Shown here piece by piece: positions 1 to 11,579 of a DNA stretch of 64,000 nucleotides (within the stretch, counting starts at the first letter, position 1; each line of letters starts with the position of its first letter). Under the pieces are notes generated by a model that did not search any database, was not told the DNA's origin, and saw only the letters and a list, made by a program, of their open reading frames with translations. The translations under genes were made by a program, and so were the position numbers. This DNA comes from Linum tenue (Eukaryota > Streptophyta > Magnoliopsida > Malpighiales > Linaceae), in assembly GCA_946122785.1 (NCBI GenBank), contig CAMGYJ010000010.1:35319608-35383607 (forward strand), read 5' to 3'.

Positions 1-3
1 AAC

Positions 4-354
4 ATTGATTCAAACATTAAATTATAAATTGTATGTGTGGTTCAGTTTAGACAAAATACATACGTGTAGCCAAACCATGGATCTTTGTGACAAATATAAT
101 TTTTATTTTGTCACAAATCTACACATAATATAAAAATAAATTGGGCACTTATACGAAAAAGAGCTTCCTAGAATCACTCTCGGACCACGAAATTTGAAAT
201 GAGACTCTCATTTTTCAACTTTATTATTATATTATGTGTAGAGTTGTCACAAAAAATGATTATACTCGTCACAAAGGTCCATGTTTTGATTACACTTGTG
301 TATTTTGTCTGAACTAAACAACACATACAATTTAATATTAATGTTTGAATCAAT
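4..354. mobile_element. Foldback MITE with long terminal inverted repeats
   Basis: The first ~130 bases and the last ~130 bases are imperfect inverted copies, with outer ends ATTGATTCAAACATT and its complement. Matching inner blocks include GGATCTTTGTGAC and ACACATAATATAA. No coding potential is present. The left flank is cut by the window edge, so the target duplication cannot be read and the superfamily stays open. A piece of the loop region (about 165-200) recurs in direct orientation near 661-697. Confidence 0.7.
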
Positions 355-511
355 ACTACTTGAGTTTCGATTTCAGAACTAATATCGTTCTATAAAATAT
401 AAATAACTTAAGATAAAATATAAATACAGAATCATCATCGCCAAACATACTTCTAGAGTCCAATCAAAGAAATAACAACAAATAAATGTAGTCTAGGTGG
501 TTATAATGCTC

Positions 512-633
512 TTTCTTCATTTATGTGACCAATGTTCGAACTCCAATGATAACAATTTTAATATACAAATATTTTCTTCATTTATGTGACCAAGGTTCGA
601 ACTCCAATGATAACAATTTTAATATATAAATAT
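512..633. repeat. Tandem duplication, 61 bp x 2
   Basis: Two consecutive 61-base units begin with TTTCTTCATTTATGTGACCA and differ at only a few positions. The sequence is AT-rich and non-coding. Confidence 0.8.
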
Positions 634-1112
634 GAATTGAGTGCAATGACAAAAATGACATTCCTAGAATCACTCTCAGGCGACGAAATTTGAAATAGGA
701 GAATTCCAACCCATGTTTTGCCTTTATGTATTTTGTAGATATCTATATCTATAATTTTATATATTATGACATTTCAAAAGTAACTTCTTGCCACATAAGC
801 ACTTGAAGAACTTACAAGTTGCCAAGGTGGACAATTTTGTAATAATTTTTTTTATTATTGATCTATTTATAAAGCTATCTCTCTTTTAGTATTTAACTCA
901 CTTTTACTAAACATTGATAATAAGTTACATTTTGATGAGAATATAAACAAAAATATGCATGAATAATAATAATAATTTCGTTAGATAAAAAAAATATAAC
1001 GATGAAAATAGAGAATGGCATATATCGCGTTTGTTTAAACAAAAAATGTATGATTAAATCGTATCCAGTAAATTATCTTACTCATTTTAACCAAAACTTA
1101 ACAATAAGTTAT
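634..1112. other. AT-rich non-coding stretch
   Basis: No gene is recognisable. It contains the second copy of the MITE loop fragment (near 661-697) and a T/A-rich tract that runs into the LTR starting at 1113. The only reading frame of note (from about 1002) runs on into the LTR and has no family resemblance. Confidence 0.5.
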
Positions 1113-1732
1113 TGTTTGAGCCGGGTAAATCTCTTTCTCCCCACGCGCCTGCGCCTTGCACACCTGCGTCTTGCTCCACGCCTCGAACCTACACGGGAGG
1201 CGCACAACGGACCCTTGAGGTCCGTTAGCATTCCGACGATCAAGTTAGCACCTCTTTAGAGAGAGAAGTAAAACAAAGTTCTAGTGAGAGAGCCGAACCT
1301 GAGTAAATGAGATTCACCTCCTTGGCTATTTATACCTCGAGGTTGGCCGATCGTTGTCCCCCAAATCCGCCCTACGACATCACTGCAATTAATGCATCAT
1401 ACCTCCCATTAGCCATGGGCCTCAACCGTCTGACACAGAGTTCAGAGATTTGAGGCGCCCACCTTACTTTACCGCGCCTTTCGTACGCTTTTGGGAGGCC
1501 TTACCTCATCCCCTGCGCCCTCCGTACATTTCTAGCCGTTATACCCTTCTGTCGTTATGCGGCCCGTGTTAGAGGCCGGTCCCACTTCGCCAGCCTTTAT
1601 CCTCAGCTATCATTGGGTTGGGCCCCTTTCTTGTTGCCTGCCCTTCTCCTCATTTGGGCTCAATTCATAGGCCTCCCCCTTTGCTTCTATCTAGTTGGGC
1701 CCTTTTGTTGGGCTTTCTTACCACCCCCAACA
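1113..1732 (-). mobile_element. LTR of a gypsy-type retrotransposon (minus strand)
   Basis: Read on the minus strand the segment begins TGTTGGGGGTGG and ends with CA, the usual TG...CA LTR ends. A purine-rich tract lies directly upstream in minus orientation, as expected for a 3' LTR, and a TATA-like box lies inside. No second copy of this LTR is visible in the window, so the call rests on end structure and on the antisense gypsy-type accessory gene beside it. It could be a remnant whose coding half and 5' LTR have been lost to the right. Confidence 0.5.
1326..1336 (-). promoter_or_regulatory. TATA box in LTR
   Basis: The minus strand reads GGTATAAATAG, a good plant TATA element, roughly 400 bases inside the LTR. 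The downstream part would then form the R-U5 region. This supports transcription of the element on the minus strand. Confidence 0.45.
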
Positions 1733-1745
1733 ATTGCCCCTAGTT
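1733..1745 (-). other. Polypurine tract next to LTR
   Basis: The minus strand reads CTAGGGGCAAT immediately before the LTR start TGTTGG. Such G/A-rich tracts prime plus-strand DNA synthesis in LTR retrotransposons. The same arrangement is seen at the 3' LTR of the gypsy element near 50632. Confidence 0.45.
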
Positions 1746-2170
1746 AGGCGCCTGAAGCTTCGGTCAGGGGCCTAACTGTTTTATGCCCCGCCAATGAGTA
1801 CTTTATCCATTAGGCGTTTAGGGTTTTGACCCGGGTAATGTGATCTAAGAGGCCATTGGGCGCCTAGCTTTTTTTTCCGTCGTCTCGATATCCGGACCCT
1901 CTCTACCTTTTTCCCCCCTGATCTGGTTGAAAATTGGAATTTTGAATTTCAAATTCCATCCATAGCGAGCGTCTCTCCGCCTTCCCGCTTCTCTCTCCTC
2001 CCCTTCTTATATAATCCAAACTCACCCTTCCTCATTCTCAGTCATTCGACCAAATTGCACATCTCTCTATTTTCTCTCTCTAAGATCCTCCACACAAGCT
2101 CTCCTTGCTTTTCTCGACCCAAGTGCCTCCCCTCTTGCATCTTGCCTTCCACGCCGTGCCTCTCGATCCA

Positions 2171-3270
2171 ATGGCTGCCAAAAAATTGACAAACCCTGAC
2201 CTCGAAGCGGCGCACGCTAATGCGCCTCCTTCTGATGCTCCTCTCAATCCGAGCGCCACTTTCGCCACCTTAGGTAACTTCCTCTTTGCGTACCTTTTCT
2301 CGTATTTATACCAATTCGGGAGTGACGTGAAGGGTGTATGTGACTAGGGTTACTCTAGCCTTGTTAGGTCCTCAGTTAGTTTCTCCACATGCGCCTTCAA
2401 ACCCGTCCCAGGCGCCCGCGGCGGAGGTGGCTCAGCTAGTCGCGAGCTTAACTCTTAACGGCTCTAACGAGTCAATGATTCAGCTTTTGAATATGGAGCT
2501 CACCTCTTCGTCTTTTTCTGACACAGGCCCCTCGGCGCCTCAGGAATATAGGTTCAACACGTGGGAGAACACGTGGCAACCGGGATTTTTGCCGGTTGGC
2601 ATTGGCGCTATGTCCAAAGCTGAAGCGGGCCCTTTGCACGCTTCGAAGCTAGTTAGGGCGCGCCTAGAGAAACTGATAGTTGCTGCCCAGATGCTCCCTC
2701 TTTGACGGTACATTCATGTGCCTCCCTCAGCCCGGATCGGGGTAGTTGGGGACGGATGGGTAGGGTTATACCAAGAGTACATTCTCTTCGGTTTGCGCTT
2801 CCCCATTGAACCAGTGCTAGTGGGCGTGATGCAAACTTGCCAATGTTTGATCGGGCGTCTCTCGCCCACCGTCATCTTATACACCATCGTCCTCTGATAC
2901 ATGTGTTGTTTGCATTCCATTCAACCCACCTTTAGATTGTTTCAGTCCTTCTTTACCATAGCGCCGAGTAAGAACTGTCTGAGCCTGCAAAGGCGCACAG
3001 ATCATGGCTTCCACTTCCTCATTGACGGTCAAAAGCTCGGGATGACTTGGTTCGATTCCTTTTTCTTTGTTTGGGCCCGAGAGACGCCTTTCTTCGAGAG
3101 TCAAAATTCTCCGATGCTTGAGTGGTCACTCTGATCGGAAGCCGAATTCAACAACCCTGCGCCTCTTACCACGACGGAGGAGGACATGGCATGCGCCCTC
3201 TCTGCCACCCCAATCGACCTTAGCGTGAATGATACCTTTGCGGGCGTTCTAGCCGAGTTTTATAATGACG
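2171..3270 (+). pseudogene. Gypsy-type accessory gene (Transposase_28-like), N-terminal part
   Basis: The ATG opens MAAKKLTNPDLEAAHA. A first intron probably lies near 2270-2370, because a second reading frame rich in Ala/Ser continues after it. The conserved core around 2700-2885 reads as a block with GLYQEYILFGLRFPIEPVL, which matches the plant family annotated as 'putative gypsy type transposon' (PF04195). The frame carries in-frame stops at 2703, 2895 and 3132, all TGA, so the gene is dead. The exon ends YNDG before a GT donor at 3271 and its partner exon starts at 10212 with TDFHSVTDL. The 6.8-kb MULE therefore sits inside this intron. The gene runs antisense to the neighbouring LTR. Its biochemical function is unknown. 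Confidence 0.6.
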
Positions 3271-3839
3271 GTAGTTTGACACCTTGCCCCCCCACGCATG
3301 CTTGTGATGCATCGCATTGCGTTCCTTCATTATATTTGCGTCTGCGCCTTATGTTGGGGTAAATTCCCAAAATATTGTTTTTTTTATTTACCACCAATAT
3401 GGTGGTTGTAAGTATATTTACATAGATATTGTGCTTTTGTGGGGGAAGAAGGGTGAATTCGCATCAGACTGACGCGGACCCGCTATATTTGTATTTTGAC
3501 GTAAAATGAGCGGGCTCGTGCGGGACTGGTGCGGAGACGCGGGTCTCTTTTAAAAGTCTGCTGACAGATTCACTAAATTTTGACCAGCGGACCCGCATGA
3601 GACTAATGCGGATTCGGGTTGTGTTTTACCCCACTCCAACATATATATCTTCCTCCATTCTCCTCCTTTCACCACACCAAAAACTTATACGAAAACGAGA
3701 GAGAGGAGCTCTGCTGGTTGCTCGAAGATAGCTAGGTAAGAGACACATTTATTTTTGTAATTATATTATTAAATTGCTATTATAATTTTCTTTAGTTAGT
3801 AATTAGTGAATTTGTTTGTTATGTAGTGATTTTAGGAAA

Positions 3840-6290
3840 TTTGAACTAATTGTTTGGTGGAAATCGGAGAAAGCGGAGGACAATTTTGGCGTTCATTTCG
3901 CTGGTGGTAGAAGGTTTCAATTGACAATTCCATGTCGGGTGACATATCATCAATTTTGTGAGAATCTAATCCCGAGAATACGGTGTAAAGACGAAGCAGT
4001 ACAAGAAAGTGATATGATCACATGTTTCACTTACCGTCTTCCCGAATGGAAATGTTCTATTTCATTATGCGATGCCTATTGTGGATGATGATGGTTTGAA
4101 TGTGCTTTTTGATTTTATGGCACAAAATCCCTATTGTTTGGGCGCTGAGGTACATGCTTATATTAGCCAGGCTGATCAGGGTGAAGATGATACATGAAGT
4201 GTGCCATCTGACCATGATTATGACGAGGAGGAGGAAGAGGATGATGATGATGAGGAGGAAGATGGGGAAGAAGAGCAGCCTAACTTTCCTCCATATTTTT
4301 ACTTGCAGGCTGCTGAAGAGGATGATGAATTATCATATGTTGATTCATATGGGGTAATTCCAATGCCTATTGTTACTGGTTTTGAAGGGGAATTCTACAA
4401 GGGTCAGATATTTCACTCGAAACAAGCTACACAGGTGGCGGTTAAACACCCCACACTACAACGCAACTTTCAGTATGGCGTGGTGGAGTCGTCACCTTCA
4501 ATCTGGAAGGTTAGATGCTTGAAGCATAAGGATAACAATTGTCCTTGGATGGTGCGGTTTGGATGTCGAGACGTTGGAAGCGAATGGACTATGAGAAAGG
4601 CCGGGTTGGTGCATTCTTGTAGCAGTACGACTCAACCGACAGATCATCGCCATCTTGATGTCGACGTTATATCTGAGTCCGTGAAACATTTGGTACGTGC
4701 CCAACCTAATATGAGTGTTCTAACTGTGCAAGCCGAGATGAAAGATAAATTTAATATGCAAGTTACATATAAGAAGGCTTGGTATGAGAAACAAAGAGCA
4801 TTGGAGAAGTTGCATGGAAATAGGGAAGAATCCTACGATTATTTGCAAACATTCTTGCGGGTGGTAAAGAGAAAAATGCCAACATCAGTTATTGACTGGG
4901 TAAGAGTTCCTTCAGCTCAACCAGGTCATTCGATCTTTCAGCGAGTATTCTAGGCTTATGGACCTTGAATAGATGGATTCAAGAATTTTCCAGGAGTCAT
5001 GGTTGTTGATGGAACATTTCTTACTGGAAAGTATAAAGAAGTGCTACTCATGGCGAGTTCATTTGATGGTCGGAAGAAGATTTTTCTAATAGCATTTGCC
5101 ATCGTGGAGAGCGAGAATACTGAAAGTTGGCCATGGTTTATAAATCATGTTCAAAGTTTGACCGATCGAAATGACGTATGCATCATCTCATATAGACATG
5201 CAGGACTCTATGAAGCCATGGGTGACATTGGAAGAGGTTGGGAGTGGAGGTGGTGCATGCGACACTATGCAAGCAACTTGAAAAAGAAAACTAAAAGCAA
5301 AATTATGTATAACCAACTGTTTCGAGTCGGTAAGTCTCTTCATCGTTATTGTTATTTATTTTCGACGTATTATTTATTTTAATTTATTATTATCAGGAAT
5401 TTATCTAACTCTTGTGGTTATTTATTTTGTTAGCTCGAGAAAAACGCTTGGAGAAGTTCGATCGTCAAGTTGAGAAATTTAAGAAGATGGCCGCTGAAAG
5501 AAATATTTCTTATGATAAATATAATTGTGGGACTCGATGGTCTATGGTGACGAACAACATGGCAGAGAGCATCAATGGTGTTTTCAAAGGTATTCGTTCA
5601 CTTCCTATAGCTTCTCTTGTGCAACATACTTACTGGCGATTATTGGAGAAATTCGATAAGATGAGGTTGGAGACAGAAGCACAAATCAGAAGTGGGAAGT
5701 CACAGTACACTCAACCATGTGAAGATCTGATGAAGCCGTGGGCATAAAAGGCAGTTGGGCATTCCGTGACGGGGGTTGATCGATGTCAGGGCATCTATGT
5801 GGTTCAGACTCCTCCCAAAAATTTCAACATGACGGGTTCGAACATACACACAGTGCATTTCGATGACCACAATCGAGCGGGATTTTGCACTTATGGGAAA
5901 TTCCAAGGAAATAAAATTCCTTGCTCTCATGCCATTGCAGCATGCAACTGAATGGGGGCTAACCCGTATAGGTTTATAAACGACATCTATAAGCTGGAAA
6001 CAATATTGGCTTGTTATGGGACAAGTTTCACACCTCTTGGTGAACCTAAGGGGTAGAAGAAGCACAATGGCTCTACTCTCCATCCTAACGTGCACATGAT
6101 TAGGAAACCGGGGATGCCACGAACAATAAGAATTCACAACGATATTGATTGGCCAAGAGAGGAACTAGGTGGACATGATGCATCAACTTCCGTTGGAGGA
6201 GCAAGTGGCAGTGAGAGTCAGCGAAGAGGAAGTGGTAGACGTGCGAGAGGCGGTAGAAGAGGAAGTAGTGGTAATAGACGTGGTATGTAA
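3840..6290 (+). pseudogene. MURA-type MULE transposase, broken
   Basis: The order of domains is that of plant MULE transposases. An N-terminal block reads LIVWW...GRRFQLTIPCRVTYHQ and is followed by an acidic linker (4200-4270). Next come a MuDR DNA-binding block (CPWMVRFGC near 4540), the DDE core from VDGTFLTGKYKEVLL (5005) and a SWIM zinc finger (KIPCSHAIAAC near 5910). The tail is rich in Arg-Gly. One intron lies at about 5330-5433 and joins LFRV to AREKRLEKF. The gene is dead: a frameshift near 4047 and in-frame stops at 4195, 4951, 4966, 5745, 5950 and 6055. The usual second catalytic Asp (SDRH in the family) is Tyr here (SYRHAG), and the first Cys pair of the SWIM finger is damaged. 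Confidence 0.88.
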
Positions 6291-6462
6291 TTGGTTGATG
6301 TTGTTATGGTTTGAATGTCCGAGTGTGTTATTGTTTGATGTTTGTAATTGTTTTTCGACGTATTTGTAATGGGTTGTTGTTGTTATGGTTTGAATGATCG
6401 AGTGTGTAATTGTTTGATGTTTGTTATAGTCGACCATACATGACAATAATAGTAAAATAAAT

Positions 6463-6665
6463 AGTCCACCACAATACATAATAATACTACATGACATGAG
6501 ACTGAGAGTCCACCACAATACATAATAATACTACATGACATGAGTCTGAGAGTCCACCATAATACATAATAATACTACATGACATGAAATAATAGTCCAC
6601 CATAATACATAATAATACTACATGACACGAAATAATAGTCCACCATAATACATAATAATACTAAC
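6463..6665. repeat. 44-bp tandem repeat between convergent genes
   Basis: About 4.6 units with period 43-44 each begin AGTCCACCA(C/T)AATACATAA. The array lies exactly between the 3' end of the transposase gene and the 3' end of the PMD gene, so it would form the 3' untranslated regions of both. Confidence 0.85.
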
Positions 6666-9600
6666 GATCTCCACCCCGACGACCACCACGACGACCACCC
6701 CGACGACCACCACCATGATGATCCACAAGATGACCGCCAGTACCACCCAACGATGCATGTCTGTCCCGTACTGGCCTGCCCTCATCATGCTGAGACTGAT
6801 CTCCGTCATCCTGATCCTGAGTACCGAACAAACCATCTATCTGAGACTGGGGATGCTCGTCTAGTGCATCTGTGGTAAAACCCTGCCCCCGAAGCTGCTG
6901 CTCATTGGGCCACATGTTGTCCAAAAAATTATCATCCCCCTCTATGGTGTCTCCTCCATCTATAGGTTGAGGCTGCTCTCGGTGATGCTACTCTGGGTGA
7001 GGATGTGTATCCGCCACCCATCATAACATGTTACGGCGGTGTATGAAAGCTATCGGCTGGTGGCTAAAATCCCGAAGGCTGAAACTGCGGCTGAAAGGCC
7101 TGAAACTGGGTCTGAGTCTGAGAAGGCTGAAACTGGGTCTGAGTCTGAGAAGACTGAAACTGGGTCTGAGAAGACTGAAACCCATAAGAACACTCCCTAG
7201 GAAACCGCGCTAGGAGGGCTGAAATTGGGTATGATAAGGCTGAAACCCCCGCAGAAGAGGACGGCTGAAACTGCGACATGAAGTCGAAGGTAGTAGTAGG
7301 CCGGACAGGACGTGCTCGCTGACAATCTGAAATCCGAACTGGGTGAGGTACGTCGCGGTGCTCACGTCGCTGTCTATGCCTGCTGGGCTCCTGTGTGAAC
7401 TGTGGTCCTCGCACGTCCCACTCATGTCTTTGATTAGTACGCTCTGGCCAACTGCCAACGCTGCTCTCAGATGGCTGCCACTGCACCGGTACCATCATAT
7501 CATAATGTCGACGAGAATCCAAACCTAGAGCAGCAACCTCGGCCACCATCATGTCGGCCAACTCCATCCTATCCTCTGTGGACAACTCCCCTTTCCCGTA
7601 ATCCCAGCTCAGCGTACTCAAAGGTGTCGTACTGAAAAATTTGTTTAATATATAAAATATTCCACACAGCTATGAATTCCAATCAACTAAAATTTTATTT
7701 TAAAACAATAAATAACTAACCGCTGCGTTAACTCCTGCTGCTATCCGTGTGACTGCACATCTAGTAACATCTCGATACCACTCGAGATGCTCCGAGTGGT
7801 AGGCTAGAGTCTCTTGAGTATATGGCATAGTCTCTATATACTCATTTCGACGACTCCACAAATCAATAGACTCTCTAGAGGTGTGCATCAACCGCTGCCC
7901 TCGCGATGGCCCACGAACTGTCTGGCGAAGAAACCACCTAATCTCAGCCTCAGGAGCTTGATGATGAGGCTCGTTCTGCATCATGCCAAACTGTCGGAGT
8001 ACGCGATCTGGATGGTGCCACATCACTACTGAAAAGTAGATCAGTGGAACCACTGCTCAAAAGGTATATGACTCGATCACAGAACCCCTAAACTGCTGGT
8101 CTCTCTCCCTGTAAGGCAGCCACTACACAGAAAGGTGGGCACATTATTACTCATTAGTCTAAAATATACTAATGTGAACCAAGAACTATTCTTGTATAAA
8201 ATGTTATTACTAACCACGATTGTCTCCAGCTCGTCTAAAAACAACTTATAACTAAAGAGCTGGTCACCATGCTGACGGGTCATGGCCGAAAGCCATTGAG
8301 CACCACGTGGATATGCGTCCTCTGTAATAGGCTCATCCATCACTGTATGTCGTGGTGCTATCACTGGGAATCGCTCCCACGCCCAGAGCTACAGCAAGGT
8401 GACCCAGCCACCAAGGTCACCTCCGGTGGAAGAGGACTGCGTCATATGCAGAACCGACCTACCCATCTCACGGTACAGGTAGGCTAGAATAGCTGCACCC
8501 CAAGCGTAGCCTCCAGCGATCCACCAATTCTCCAACATGAGTAGATACTGCAGATGAACTATAACTCCAGTGCGATCGGGGAACATCATACACCCCATCA
8601 AAGATAGGGCATACGCTCGTGCAAACTGCCCTGTAATCTCTGATGATGCATTTGGCGGCAGATTGTTGAAATGATCCCTAAGCCAACTAATCCTAACGAC
8701 ACCCCCGCTAAGATCGTTAGGAGCATGTCCTAACAGTCTGATACACGTCTCCGACCACTCCCGATCTGGTACGTCTACTATGACGGTCGCACCGTCGATC
8801 GGTAGACCACTAGTGTGGCAACGTTTTCAAGAGTGATTGTAACCTCACTGAACGACATGTGGAAGGTCGATGTCTCAGGACGCCAACGCTCTACGAGAGC
8901 AATTATCAAAGATACATCTATACAACCAGTCATAGGGACCAACTGCTGAATGCTAAACAAACCGGCATCCTGGAGATACGACTCATAACGTGGATGGTAC
9001 GTGACCAAATTGGTCGTACCTCGAGTTTGGTAAACGCGATCACCAGCCTATAGTGCACAAAACTTATATTAATTCAATTTCATGGCATAATTCTATTTTC
9101 AGAACATATTGTAAAATCTATCTAATTTAGTAAAATATATATAATGAAAACTAATAATAATTTCACAAAATTTCACATGCAATTTTAATATTTCAGTTGA
9201 CCTAGTAAAAGCTATCTAATTTAGGAAAAGATATATAATCAAAACTAATACTAATTTCACAAAATTTCACATGCAATTATAATATTTCAATTCACCTAGT
9301 AAAATCAATCTAATTTAGTAAAATATATCTAATCAAACTAATACTAATTTCATAAAATTCTAATATAACTAGCTACTGAACTTTAATGAAATAAAATACT
9401 TACCTCGTTTTGCCAAACTGAGTCGGCACGATATTGACCATGTGCCCAAATGAGTACTGAATCGACCGGAGCTATATCAATCGTCGCAGGTGGTCGTCTC
9501 GTGGAATAACTGTCAAGAATCCTAGGAACTGCAAAAAAAAAAAAAAAGAAGAAGAAGAAAAAAAAACCCGCCGGCAGCGAGATTCTGGTCACCGGCGACG

Positions 9601-9728
9601 ACATTCCGGTCGCCGGCGGCGAGCTTCCGACCGGTCACTCGCTCACCTCAGTACCGGCAGCGTGCCTGCCGTCCTCTTCCACGGCCTCTCCCTCTGGCGG
9701 CCGTCTGTTCTTCGTCGGAGTCCGACAT
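6661..9728 (-). pseudogene. Plant mobile domain (PMD, MAIN-like) gene carried by the MULE
   Basis: The likely start at 9728 gives MSDSDEEQTAARGRGRGRG. A second exon (9404-9533) follows a T-rich acceptor and ends WQNEV at a GTAAGT donor. A third exon (from 9043) carries the PMD hallmark: YESYLQDAGL, ALVERWRPETSTFHMSFSE, TLENVATL, then GLPIDGATVIVDVP in a shifted frame. Further exons carry the C-terminal PMD part, with MWHHPDRVLRQFG near 8010. The C-terminus has Gln-rich FQPSQTQTQ repeats and ends in a (RRGG)n tail. At least one frameshift (near 8815) and a TGA in exon 1 break it. PMD proteins (PF10536) include the host silencing factors MAIN and MAIL1 and have been captured by plant transposons. 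The role in the element is unknown. Confidence 0.82.
9105..9375. repeat. 94-bp minisatellite in PMD intron
   Basis: Nearly three units with period 94 contain TCTAATTTAG at 9121, 9215 and 9309. They lie in the intron between the second and third PMD exons. Confidence 0.75.
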
Positions 9729-10211
9729 CAAAACAAGAAAACACAGATATGGTTTTGTTCGTTCGAATGCGTTTCCGCAGGAGTGCGGGTTGAACCCGCG
9801 TGAGAGTGGGGGCTTTTGTGGCGGTCGGCGCTGGTAGGGTTTGGCGATGGTGGGTTTTGGCGATGAGAGGGGGAGGGTTTGTGGCGTCGCTGCGGACGAG
9901 AGGATGGGGGAAGAAGAAGATAAAGAGATAAGATGAAGCTTATGCGTACTCGCACGGGACTGCGCATTCTCTTTTTTTTATGCGCGTCGGCACGAGTCTG
10001 GTGCGGGTCCGTAGTAGTCCACTTTGGATCCGCATTTAAAAATACTAAATTTGAGTCTCCTGCGAACCCGCATCTCTTTCCCCACAAAAACACAATATCT
10101 GTGTAAATATATTTAAAACCACCGTATTGGTGGTAAATAAAAAAACATTATTTTGGGAACTTACCCCCTTATGTTGTCGGTACTCATATGCCTTGATTTT
10201 CCTTTTTGTAG

Positions 10212-11579
10212 GTACCGACTTCCATTCTGTGACCGACTTGATCAGATCGCGTGTTGGAGCGCACCCCACCGCGCCACGTACGCGCGCCTCGAAACCAGCT
10301 CCCAACAAGGGCAAAGCACACGCTAGATGTCCGACTCGCATCAAGATGACTGCCACGGAGGCAGCGCCTCGCATGGCCGACGACGGGTCAGGCGCCTCCT
10401 CTGCCTCTGGGACCCAACGTCCTGTCTCAACCTTAACTACCTCCTCACCTCCAGTCACTTCCCTGCCACTGGCGCCCGACACATCCACAGGGTCGAACAA
10501 AAAAAGAGAAGGTTTGGAGCTCTTGCCCCTGGGGAAAAAGTCCAAGGTGATCAACATGATAGAGTATGGGGTGCCTCCCAGCTTGGTTTTGCCCACCGTG
10601 GGGGAGCACACTGGACAAGTGATGCCCCCCTATTTGCATGGGCCACGCCGCCCTTTGGTCAAGGTGCCGTCGATGTGCCAGTGTTGGCAGCAAAGGATCT
10701 AAGCGCCTCGATACAGATGGTCAGGAGTCACGCTGCCGTGATCGAGCGCCCCTTCGAGCCGGTTGTGTCCAAGCCATGGCGTCACATGGCAAACCATTGC
10801 ATCCAGCTATACCTTACTCGTTTTCCTCCCTTAGAATAGTGTTGCTTGGTCCCTTTATGGGCGCCTCACATGCAATATTGCCCGCCCTTTCTTGGTATGA
10901 AGATGATGTTGCTGTGCGAGGACACATCCAAGGCTTTCGAGGGCCTGCACTCGGAGCACAACGAAGTGGCCGTTTCAGCTGAGCGCCTCCGATCCGATCC
11001 GATCGCCTCGCGCAAGAAGCAAATGGACCTAACTCAAGCGTGTACCGAGGCGCAGAGTCAGGCGAAGGAGTGGGCCGCTCGTCTCAAGGATGATACGGAG
11101 GCGGAGCGCGCCAAGGTCGAGAAGGAGTGCCACGACAAGTACTCTGCTCAGCTAGAGGCGGAGAAAGCGATCGCGAGCGAGCGGAGAAAGCGCTCCGCCA
11201 AGAGAGGGACCGATTGGAGCATACTATCCTTGACCTCCAAGAGGAAAACAATAAGGTGAAGAAGAGCAAGGCGCACTACAAGAAGGAGCTCAAGGACACA
11301 CGAGGCGCCCATGATCAGTTGGTCATTGACTTGGCCAATTACAAGGACTCGCATGCTGGGAAGAACCTACAAGCTGACACCGTTATCAACACGGTGAGGA
11401 TTCTTCAGCACAAATTTCATACCGAGCACCCCGACGTGTCGTGGGACTCGTTTGACTTACTCCATTACATCCTTAAGTTTATGAACTCTAAACGCTCGGC
11501 TGAGAAGGTGACGCCCATTCCTGAGTTAGATGGCGAGCTTGGGGCTGCAGGGGAGGCGCCTGATAGGGCAAAAGCGTAA
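10212..11579 (+). pseudogene. Gypsy-type accessory gene, C-terminal coiled-coil part
   Basis: This is the continuation of the gene at 2171-3270, split by the MULE. The exon begins after the acceptor CCTTTTTGTAG with TDFHSVTDLIRSR, restoring the frame from YNDG. A Ser/Pro/Thr-rich region with a basic stretch (KKREGL...GKKSK) follows. From about 10960 there is a long charged heptad-rich segment, probably a coiled coil, with AERLRSDP, EWAARLKDDTEAERAK and ERDRLEHTILDLQEENN. Frameshifts near 10680, 10840 and 11200 break the frame. Such an N-terminal conserved core with a C-terminal coiled coil is usual for this family. The function is unknown. Confidence 0.6.

Larger units (their letters stand above)
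3357..10166. mobile_element. Mutator-like element (MULE), 6.8 kb, with MURA and PMD genes
   Basis: Near-identical terminal inverted repeats of about 90 bases (3357-3450 and 10078-10166) begin GGGTAA(A/G)TTCCCAAAATA. The element is flanked by CCTTATGTTG at 3347-3356 and 10167-10176, a 9-10-bp duplication typical of Mutator elements. Inside are two convergent genes, a MURA-type transposase on plus and a plant mobile domain protein on minus, separated by a 44-bp tandem repeat. Both genes are broken, so this copy cannot move by itself. Its well-preserved ends could still be recognised by a related transposase. Confidence 0.92.

Noticed and set aside
1002..1259. 85-residue frame across the LTR edge
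   Set aside because: It starts in AT-rich flank and ends in LTR sequence, with no family match.
9533..9567. Poly-Phe run in a minus-strand frame
   Set aside because: It is the T-rich tract before the TTTTGCAG acceptor of a PMD intron, not protein.
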